Assembly (NCBI RefSeq): GCF_018069625.1
Contig: NZ_CP072941.1
Location: 5,456,001-5,520,000, forward strand
Length of the DNA: 64,000 nucleotides
Direction: 5' to 3'
Source: Streptomyces yatensis
GTDB taxonomy: Bacteria; Actinomycetota; Actinomycetes; Streptomycetales; Streptomycetaceae
Under the pieces are notes generated by a model, which saw only the letters and a list, made by a program, of their open reading frames with translations, was not told where the DNA came from and did not search any database. The position numbers and the translations under genes were made by a program. Shown here one piece after another: positions 57,950 to 64,000 of this stretch; position 1 is the first letter of the stretch, and every line of letters starts with the position of its first letter.

Positions 57950-58596
57950 GCCGGACGGCGGTGCGCCGGCGGTCGGCTGACGGCCCGCCGGTGTGAGCGT
58001 CTTGCCTCACCATCACCTCACCCACCTCTCGTCATCGGTACGAGTGGGGGTGCGAGTACGGCGCGCCTCGTCAGGGGCGGGTATGGGTACGCGCACGCCT
58101 CCGAGCACGACCGCGGCCAGGGCCGCGGTCGGCCGTGGGGCGCGAGTGACATGGGTCGCGCGTGACATGGGTGACGCGGGCTGACGGGTCGGTGCGGGCC
58201 GGGGGTTGGTCTGCGGCTGGTCTGTGCTGGGGCTGCGACTGATCCGCGATTGATCTGCCGCCACCTGCGCCACTGGTCACGCTCTGCGCCGCCGGTGACT
58301 GCGGCCTGCCGTGTGCCGTGCGCTGCGTGCCGTGGCCGTGTGTGTGCGCCGTCGGGTGCCAAGCGCCGCTCGCTGTGCAGCCGTGTCCGCTGAGACCCGC
58401 TACGCGCGCCCGCGCGTCTGCTTACCTCGGCTTGCCTCGGCGCGTCTGCCTGTCTCGGCGATGGTCGCCCAGGCCGGTCACCGCGGTACGGCGCCGCCGT
58501 CCATCACCGCTCTCCGTCATGCGTGCTGCCTGCCGTGCGTCTGCGTCTCCTTCATGCGCGTTCATGCGCGCTGCCGACCGCCGCGCGGGCACCGAC
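57950..58596. other. 650-bp region without a gene
   Basis: Between wblA and the convergent ArsA-like gene there are only short frames in several phases with Cys/Arg/Pro-rich, non-family sequence. Some TGCGC/GTGTGC low-complexity runs are present. I see no promoter or RNA fold that I can support. Confidence 0.5.
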
Positions 58597-60066
58597 TCAG
58601 CCCGCGCGTTTGGTCCGTTCCAGTGGGACCGCGAGGCGATCGCCGATCGCTCGCAGCCCTGCCAAGTCGTGTACGTCGCCAGGGAGTGCGGCCACTTGGG
58701 CCACCGGAACCTCGGGGTGGAGCGCCGTGAAGCGGTCGTGTGTGCGCTGCTCGCGTCCGAGCACCTGCATACGCTCCGCGTGCAGCCGAAGCAGGCCCGC
58801 GGCGAGCCGCTCCGCCGACGAGTCCGCCGACGTGGGGGAGACGTCGGGGTCCGCTGCCGAGGGGTTCCGCGCTTGAGCATTCCCTGAGGGGGGATCGACA
58901 AATCCGCCCTCGGCAAGATTTTCTGCCCCGGCATCGTTCTTGGCCGGATCGCTTTCCTCCGCCGCGGTCGCGAGCGCATTCGCGAGCGCATCGTCCGGGT
59001 CAGCCGTATCAACCGCATCGTCTGGATCAGCCGCATCGTCCGGATCCGCCGGATCCGCGGGGTCGCCCGTCAGGGAAAGGATTTCCGCGGCGGCCAACGC
59101 CCGTTCCGCCGACAGCTGTTCGGCCCCGCTGCCGTGCACCCGGTTCAGCACCAGCCCGGCCAGCGGCATCTGGTCCGCGGCCAGGCGTTCGACGAAGTAC
59201 GCGGCCTCCCGCAGGGCGTCCCGCTCGGGTGCGGCCACCACGAGGAAGGCGGTACCGGGAGCCTGCAGTAGCCGGTAGGTGGCCTCCGCGCGAGTGCGGA
59301 ATCCGCCGAACATGGTGTCCATCGCGGCAGCAAACGTCTGCACGTCGCGCATCAGCTGCCCGCCGAGCACCTTGCTGACCGTGCCCGTCATCATCGACAC
59401 GCCCACGTTCAGGAACTTCATCCCGGCCTTGCCGCCCACCTTCGCCGGCGCCATCAGCACCTTGATGAACTTCCCGTCCAGGAAGGAGCCGAGACGTTTC
59501 GGCGCGTCCAGGAAGTCCAGCGCCGACCGGCTGGGCGGGGTGTCGACGATGATCAGGTCCCATTCGTCGCGGGCCCGGAGCTGGCCGAGCTTCTCCATGG
59601 CCATGTACTCCTGCGTGCCCGCGAAACCGGCCGAGAGCGACTGGTAGAAGGGGTTCGCGAGGATGGCCCGGGCGCGCTCGGGGTCGGCGTGCGCCTCGAC
59701 GAACTCGTCGAACGTCCGCTTCATGTCCAGCATCATGGCGTGCAGTTCGCCGCCGTTCCCGTCGCCGATGCCCTCCACCCGGCGCGGGATGTTGTCCAGC
59801 GCGTCGATGCCCATGGACTGGGCGAGCCGGCGGGCCGGGTCGATGGTGAGGACGACGACCTTACGGCCGCGCTCGGCGGCCCGTACGCCCAGGGCGGCGG
59901 CGGTGGTGGTCTTGCCGACCCCGCCGGAGCCGCAGCACACCACGATGCGGGTCTGCGGATCGTCCAGCAGGACGTCGATGTCCAGCCGGGGTGCCACGTC
60001 CATGCCCATGCCGCCTCCTGCGTACGACTCGTTGTCCGTGGCGCCCTTACGGGGGGCGCCGCTCAC
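58597..60066 (-). CDS. ArsA/ParA-type ATPase, second of pair, with Asp-rich insertion
   Basis: I start at GTG 60066, which overlaps the stop of the upstream gene as GTGA (489 residues). The P-loop is VVCCGSGGVGKTTTAAALG (deviant Walker A, GSGGVGKTT), the Walker B segment is LIIVDTPPSRSALDFLDAP, and LTIDPARRLAQSMG follows switch-like features. At about 335-420 there is an Asp/Ala/Pro repeat insertion (DPADPADPDDAADPDDAVD) between conserved parts. The ArsA-like pairs next to wblA are conserved in actinomycetes; they bind ATP as paired halves, with unknown cargo. Confidence 0.9.
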   Translation of the reverse strand: MSGAPRKGATDNESYAGGGMGMDVAPRLDIDVLLDDPQTRIVVCCGSGGVGKTTTAAALGVRAAERGRKVVVLTIDPARRLAQSMGIDALDNIPRRVEGIGDGNGGELHAMMLDMKRTFDEFVEAHADPERARAILANPFYQSLSAGFAGTQEYMAMEKLGQLRARDEWDLIIVDTPPSRSALDFLDAPKRLGSFLDGKFIKVLMAPAKVGGKAGMKFLNVGVSMMTGTVSKVLGGQLMRDVQTFAAAMDTMFGGFRTRAEATYRLLQAPGTAFLVVAAPERDALREAAYFVERLAADQMPLAGLVLNRVHGSGAEQLSAERALAAAEILSLTGDPADPADPDDAADPDDAVDTADPDDALANALATAAEESDPAKNDAGAENLAEGGFVDPPSGNAQARNPSAADPDVSPTSADSSAERLAAGLLRLHAERMQVLGREQRTHDRFTALHPEVPVAQVAALPGDVHDLAGLRAIGDRLAVPLERTKRAG

Positions 60067-61040
60067 GCCGGCCACTGCTTGCGCAGATCCGCCGCGAGCC
60101 GGTAGAGCCCCGCCAGGTCGATGCCGTCCGTAAGGAGCTCCAACTCGTGCAGCGGCAGCCCCAGGCCGGTCAGCTCGGCGCGCTGCGCCCGCTCCAGCGC
60201 CACCCGCTCGGCGTGCTCCCGCGCCTGCTCCAGCAGCGGGTCGACCAGCCGCTCGGCCATGCCGCCGCGGCGCGCACCGCCCAGGCCCGCCTGGGAGAGC
60301 GCCTTGGCGACGGCCGTGCGCTGCCCGTTGGCGACGGCCTCGACGGCCTCGTGGTCGAGGACCGCCGGCCGCACCATGTTGATGATGACCCCGCCCGTGG
60401 GGAGGCCGTCGGCGCGCAACTCGGCGATGCCGTCCGCGGTCTCCTGGACCGGCATCTCCTCCAGCAGGGTCACCATGTGGACCGCCGTCTGGGGCGACTT
60501 CAGGACGCGCATGACGGCCTGCGCCTGATTGTGTATCGGGCCGGTCCGGGCCAGCCCCGCCACCTCGTCGTTGACGTTCAGGAAGCGGGTGATGCGGCCG
60601 GTCGGCGGCGCGTCCATGACCACGGAGTCGTAGACGAAGCGGCCGTCCTTGCCCTTACGGCGCACCGCCTCGCACGCCTTGCCGGTCAGCAGGACGTCCC
60701 GCAGCCCCGGGGCGATGGTGGTCGCGAAGTCGATCGCGCCCAGCTTCTTGAGGGCGCGTCCGGCCGAGCCCAGCTTGTAGAACATATGGAGGTAGTCCAG
60801 AAGTGCGAACTCCGGATCGATCGCCAGAGCGTGCACCTCCCCGCCGCCCGGCGCGGTGGCGATCTTCCGCTCCTCGTAGGGCAGCGGCTCCGTTTCGAAG
60901 AGTTGTGCGATGCCCTGACGGCCTTCGACCTCGACCAGCAGGGTGCGCCGGCCCTCGGCCGCGAGGGCCAGCGCGAGTGCGGCGGCGACCGTGGTCTTGC
61001 CGGTTCCGCCCTTACCGCTGACGACATGGAGCCTGCTCAC
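60063..61040 (-). CDS. ArsA-like ATPase, first of pair
   Basis: The 325 residues start SRLHVVSGKGGTGKTTVAAA with deviant Walker A GKGGTGKTT, followed by VVMDAPPTGRITRFL (Walker B) and VINMVRP. It lacks the metalloid-binding cysteines of true ArsA. It is coupled by a 4-bp overlap to the second ATPase gene, so they probably form a heterodimer like the two halves of ArsA. The role in Streptomyces is not established. Confidence 0.93.
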   Translation of the reverse strand: MSRLHVVSGKGGTGKTTVAAALALALAAEGRRTLLVEVEGRQGIAQLFETEPLPYEERKIATAPGGGEVHALAIDPEFALLDYLHMFYKLGSAGRALKKLGAIDFATTIAPGLRDVLLTGKACEAVRRKGKDGRFVYDSVVMDAPPTGRITRFLNVNDEVAGLARTGPIHNQAQAVMRVLKSPQTAVHMVTLLEEMPVQETADGIAELRADGLPTGGVIINMVRPAVLDHEAVEAVANGQRTAVAKALSQAGLGGARRGGMAERLVDPLLEQAREHAERVALERAQRAELTGLGLPLHELELLTDGIDLAGLYRLAADLRKQWPA

Positions 61041-61112
61041 ACTGGGGAGCCTAACCAGTCGCCCCTCGCCCTACGCACCAGGGCCCGGCGGAGAGGCATT
61101 ACAGTCGGCCCC

Positions 61113-61268
61113 ATGACCAAGTGGGAATATGCGACCGTACCGCTGCTCGTACACGCCACGAAGCAGATTCTGGACACCTGGGGCGAGGACGGCTGGGAGC
61201 TGGTCCAGGTCGTCCCCGGGCCGAACCCCGAGCAGCTGGTGGCCTACCTGAAGCGGGAGAAGGGCTGA
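61113..61268 (+). CDS. Small DUF4177-like protein (51 aa)
   Basis: ATG 61113 gives MTKWEYATVPLLVHATKQIL, then DTWGEDGWELVQVVPGPN. The W-E-Y start and DGWELV core match the DUF4177 type. It overlaps the RidA gene by 1 bp (TGATG). Function unknown. Confidence 0.88.
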   Translation: MTKWEYATVPLLVHATKQILDTWGEDGWELVQVVPGPNPEQLVAYLKREKG

Positions 61269-61738
61269 TGGCGGGCGGCACCGTCGAGGGCAGGCTCGCC
61301 GGGCTCGGCCTGAAGCTGCCCGAGGTCGCGGCGCCCCTGGCCTCCTATGTGCCCGCGCTGCGCACCGGCCCGTACGTCTACACCTCGGGCCAGCTGCCGC
61401 TGGTCGAGGGGAAGCTGGGCGTGACCGGCAAGGTCGGCGCGGAGGTGACCCCGGAGGAGGCCAAGGAGCTGGCGCGCACCTGTGCGCTGAACGCCCTGGC
61501 CGCCGTGAAGTCGGTCGTCGGTGACCTCGACCGGGTCGTGCGTGTCGTGAAGGTCGTCGGTTTCGTCGCCTCGGCTTCGGACTTCACCGGCCAGCCGGGT
61601 GTCGTCAACGGCGCGAGCGAGCTGCTGGGCGAGGCCCTGGGCGACGCGGGCGTGCACGCGCGCAGCGCGGTGGGCGTGGCGGTGCTGCCGCTGGACGCGC
61701 CGGTCGAGGTCGAGATCCAGGTCGAGGTCGCCGACTAA
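61268..61738 (+). CDS. RidA-family (YjgF/YER057c) protein
   Basis: ATG 61268 gives 156 residues. The pattern VYTSGQLPLVEGKLGVTGKV, then VVRVVKVVGFVASASDFTGQ and ARSAVGVAVLPLDAPVEVEI is RidA-like, with the longer actinobacterial form. It probably hydrolyses reactive imines. It is translationally coupled to the small gene before it. Confidence 0.93.
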   Translation: MAGGTVEGRLAGLGLKLPEVAAPLASYVPALRTGPYVYTSGQLPLVEGKLGVTGKVGAEVTPEEAKELARTCALNALAAVKSVVGDLDRVVRVVKVVGFVASASDFTGQPGVVNGASELLGEALGDAGVHARSAVGVAVLPLDAPVEVEIQVEVAD

Positions 61739-61776
61739 CGAGCGTCGAGTGCGCCGACCGACGGCCCTCAAGCTCG

Positions 61777-61847
61777 CGGACTGACGGTCCTCGCACGTCG
61801 GGGACTGACGGTCCTCGCAAGTGGGGGGCTGACGGGCCTCGAAGGCG
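61777..61847. repeat. Three ~24-bp direct repeats
   Basis: Units around CTGACGGTCCTCGCA (61781, 61805) and CTGACGGGCCTCGAA (61829) recur with a 24-bp period between the RidA and NUDIX genes. Confidence 0.7.
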
Positions 61848-61992
61848 CGGACGGGGGAGCCGGGCCCGTGGGCGGGCCGTTCCGGTGGGCCGGTGGGCGC
61901 GGACCGGTGTGACCGCCGGTACGCGGGCCGGCCCCGGCGTGGCGCCGCCGGTGCCACTCGAACATCAGCCCGTAAGCGCATAGCATCCGGCC

Positions 61993-63051
61993 ATGTCCAC
62001 TACGAATGGCCAGTGGTATCCACCCGAGTGGCCAGAGCGGATCCGCCTCTTGGCGGCGGGCGAGCTCACACCGGTGACACCGCGCCGGGCCGCCACCGTG
62101 CTGCTGCTGCGGGACGGACCGGACGGGACGGACACACCACAGGGCCCACAGGACGCACAGGGCGGGGACGGGGAGCACGCACCGGAGGAGCTCGACGCAC
62201 CGGAGAGGCTCGACACGGTGCCGGAGCCGGCGGAGGCCCCGGAAGGCTCTGAAAGGCCCCCAGAGGGCCTGCGGAACGCGGCCGGAGGGGCCGACGGGCT
62301 GGCCGTCTACATGCTGCGCAGACGCGCCTCCATGGCCTTCGCCGGAGGCGCGTACGCCTATCCGGGCGGTTCCGTGGACCCGCGCGACGAGCGGATGGTC
62401 ACCTGGGCCGGTCCCTCGCGGGCGCAGTGGGCGCGGCGGCTGGGCCTGGACCCGAGCGAGGCGACGCAGGCTCAGGCCATCGTGTGCGCGGCGGTCCGCG
62501 AGACCTTCGAGGAGGCGGGGGTCCTGCTCGCGGGCCCGACGCCGCACACCGTGGTCGCGGACACGACGGGGGACGACTGGGAGGCGGACCGCGCGGCGCT
62601 GGTCGCCCGGGATCTGTCGTTCGCGGAGTTCCTGGACCGCCGGGGGCTCGTGCTCCGCTCGGATCTGCTGGGCTGCTGGGCGCGCTGGATCACCCCGGAG
62701 TTCGAACCGCGCCGCTACGACACCTGGTTCTTCGTGGCTGCGCTGCCGCGGGGGCAGCGCACCCGTAACGCTTCCACGGAGGCGGACCGGACCGTCTGGA
62801 TCCGCCCCCGGGACGCGGCCGACGGCTATGACCGGGGCGAGCTGCTGATGATGCCGCCCACGATCGCGACGCTGCGCCAGCTCGTGGCCCATGGCTCGGT
62901 CGCCGACGTACTGGCCGCGGCCACGGACCGGGACCTGACGCCGGTGCTGGCCCAGGCGCGGGTGGAAAACGGGGAACTGGTGTTGAGCTGGCCGGGTCAT
63001 GATGAGTTCACCAAGCACATCCCGGGAGCCACGGGGGGACCCTCCGCATGA
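61993..63051 (+). CDS. NUDIX hydrolase (long form)
   Basis: The 352-residue protein begins MSTTNGQWYPPEWPERIRLL. After RAATVLLLRDG comes an Asp/Glu/Pro/Gly-rich insertion (about 45-95), then LAVYMLRRRASMAFAGGAYA, YPGGSVDPRD, and the Nudix helix AAVRETFEEAGVLL (about 168-181). The long spacing between glycine and REUxEE is typical of the NUDT19-like/actinobacterial group. Substrate may be a CoA ester or nucleotide. It overlaps the MBL gene by 4 bp. Confidence 0.9.
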   Translation: MSTTNGQWYPPEWPERIRLLAAGELTPVTPRRAATVLLLRDGPDGTDTPQGPQDAQGGDGEHAPEELDAPERLDTVPEPAEAPEGSERPPEGLRNAAGGADGLAVYMLRRRASMAFAGGAYAYPGGSVDPRDERMVTWAGPSRAQWARRLGLDPSEATQAQAIVCAAVRETFEEAGVLLAGPTPHTVVADTTGDDWEADRAALVARDLSFAEFLDRRGLVLRSDLLGCWARWITPEFEPRRYDTWFFVAALPRGQRTRNASTEADRTVWIRPRDAADGYDRGELLMMPPTIATLRQLVAHGSVADVLAAATDRDLTPVLAQARVENGELVLSWPGHDEFTKHIPGATGGPSA

Positions 63052-63878
63052 CGTACGCATCCGCTCTGCCCGGCCAGCCGCGTGGGGGCAGCATCGGCGG
63101 CCCGGCCACCGACCGGGCCTTCTGCGTCCTGGCGCCGAACGCCTCGCCCATGACGCTGGACGGCACCAACACCTGGATCGTCGCCGAGCCCGACTCCGAC
63201 CTCGCCGTCGTCATCGACCCCGGGCCGCTCGACGACGCCCACCTCAAGGACGTCATCGCGACCGCGGAGCGGGCGGGCAGGCGGGTCGCGCTGACCCTGC
63301 TCACCCATGGCCACCCGGACCACGCGGAGGGCGCGGCGCGCTTCGCCGAGCTGACGCGGACGTCCGTAAGGGCGCTGGATCCGGCGCTGCGGCTGGGGGA
63401 CGAGGGGCTGGGGCTGGGGGACGTCATAACCACCGGCGGTCTGGAGCTACGGGTGGTGCCCACGCCCGGCCACACCGCCGACTCGCTGTCCTTCCACCTT
63501 CCGGCCGATGGCGCGGTCCTTACGGGCGACACGGTGCTCGGGCGGGGCACGACCGTCGTCGCGCATCCGGACGGGCGGCTCGGCGACTATCTGGACTCGC
63601 TGCGGCGGCTGCGTTCGCTGACGGTGGACGACGGGGTGGACACCGTCCTGCCGGGCCATGGGCCGGTGCTGAACGACGCCCGGGGCGCCGTGGAGTACTA
63701 CCTCGCGCATCGCGCCAACCGGCTCGCGCAGGTGGAGACGGCCGTCGAGGACGGCCACCGGACGCCCTCGGAGGTCGTGGCGCGGGTGTACGCGGACGTG
63801 GACCGGTCCCTGTGGCCGGCGGCGGAGCTGTCGGTGCGGGCCCAGCTGGACTATCTGCGCGAGCACGGGCTGATCTGA
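63048..63878 (+). CDS. Metallo-beta-lactamase-fold hydrolase
   Basis: The 276-residue protein (ATG 63048) has NASPMTLDGTNTWIV near the start, the zinc motif LTHGHPDHAEG (HxHxDH), PGHTADSLSFHL, and LPGHGPV for the last ligand. A C-terminal helical domain resembling the LACTB2-like endoribonuclease group follows. Substrate uncertain: RNA or a thioester. It is coupled to the NUDIX gene. Confidence 0.93.
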   Translation: MTYASALPGQPRGGSIGGPATDRAFCVLAPNASPMTLDGTNTWIVAEPDSDLAVVIDPGPLDDAHLKDVIATAERAGRRVALTLLTHGHPDHAEGAARFAELTRTSVRALDPALRLGDEGLGLGDVITTGGLELRVVPTPGHTADSLSFHLPADGAVLTGDTVLGRGTTVVAHPDGRLGDYLDSLRRLRSLTVDDGVDTVLPGHGPVLNDARGAVEYYLAHRANRLAQVETAVEDGHRTPSEVVARVYADVDRSLWPAAELSVRAQLDYLREHGLI

Positions 63879-63918
63879 GGCCGCTCTTCCTGGAGCTTTT
63901 GGGACTACGGCCCGTTCA

Positions 63919-63992
63919 CGAGCGCCGTAAGGGCCCCGCCGGAATCCAGGAGCGCCGTAAGGGCCCCACCGGAAGCCCGGCGGGGCCCTTAC
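63919..63992. terminator. Direct repeat ending in a terminator hairpin
   Basis: A ~24-bp unit, GAGCGCCGTAAGGGCCCCGC, is present at 63920 and again at 63950 with small change. The second flows into a hairpin with stem GTAAGGGCCCC (63957-63967) and GGGGCCCTTAC (63982-63992), then GTTT. It ends the MBL gene. Confidence 0.8.
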
Positions 63993-64000
63993 GTTTCCGT

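Overview
The window is chromosomal DNA of a high-G+C actinomycete, almost certainly a Streptomyces. Evidence includes very high G+C, frequent GTG/TTG starts, a WblA-type WhiB regulator, a DUF5063 gene after recR, the SRP RNA/dnaX/ybaB/recR/ask/asd order, and an integrated conjugative element with an FtsK-type DNA pump. I cannot name the species from sequence alone.

Layout. Positions 1-6.8 kb are chromosomal: the 3' part of an FtsX-like ABC permease, a convergent two-component system, small hypothetical genes, a permease remnant, and an oxidoreductase/TetR pair that shares two perfect operators. Positions 6.87-8.58 kb are scar tissue of older integrations: an integrase fragment, a degenerate attachment core, a SUKH-like gene and a truncated flavoprotein gene. 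Positions 8584-30833 hold one intact actinomycete integrative and conjugative element (AICE) flanked by 54-bp direct repeats. Its right end lies in a tRNA-Ser(GGA) gene. From left to right it carries a lower-G+C cargo arm (XRE-ImmA/IrrE pair, double-winged-helix GntR, HD, NUDIX and HTH-DUF5919 genes), a repressible-looking promoter, and a tightly coupled operon of small proteins. That operon includes a GGDEF cyclase overlapping a Pycsar-effector-like (PycTM) gene, Spd-like membrane proteins and the FtsK/TraB translocase. Next come an array of TGTGGGGG repeats, a P-loop kinase, a primase-polymerase and a DUF3987 protein, an array of TGACAGAAC repeats, and finally xis and int. A ~46-nt hairpin element recurs four times between its genes.

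From 30.8 to 64 kb the DNA is core chromosome: tRNA-Ser, SRP RNA, dnaX, ybaB, recR, a DUF5063 gene, aspartate kinase and aspartate-semialdehyde dehydrogenase, a sigma factor with its membrane partner, SURF1, an S9 peptidase, a P450, VOC proteins, a TerD cluster, a Mop protein, a MazG-like protein, tRNA-Trp, tRNA-Pro, a phosphoesterase, YqeY, a class A penicillin-binding protein, wblA, two ArsA-like ATPases, RidA, NUDIX and metallo-beta-lactamase-fold enzymes.

How the parts work together. The AICE has every module needed for site-specific integration and excision (int/xis/att), replication (primase-polymerase, DUF3987, iterons) and double-stranded DNA transfer (FtsK-type pump plus Spd proteins). 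The most intriguing part is the translationally coupled GGDEF-PycTM pair. It has the layout of a nucleotide-second-messenger cyclase with a membrane effector and could be a defence, entry-exclusion or transfer-signalling module. A second candidate is the XRE-ImmA/IrrE protein with an unknown 220-residue partner behind an inverted repeat.
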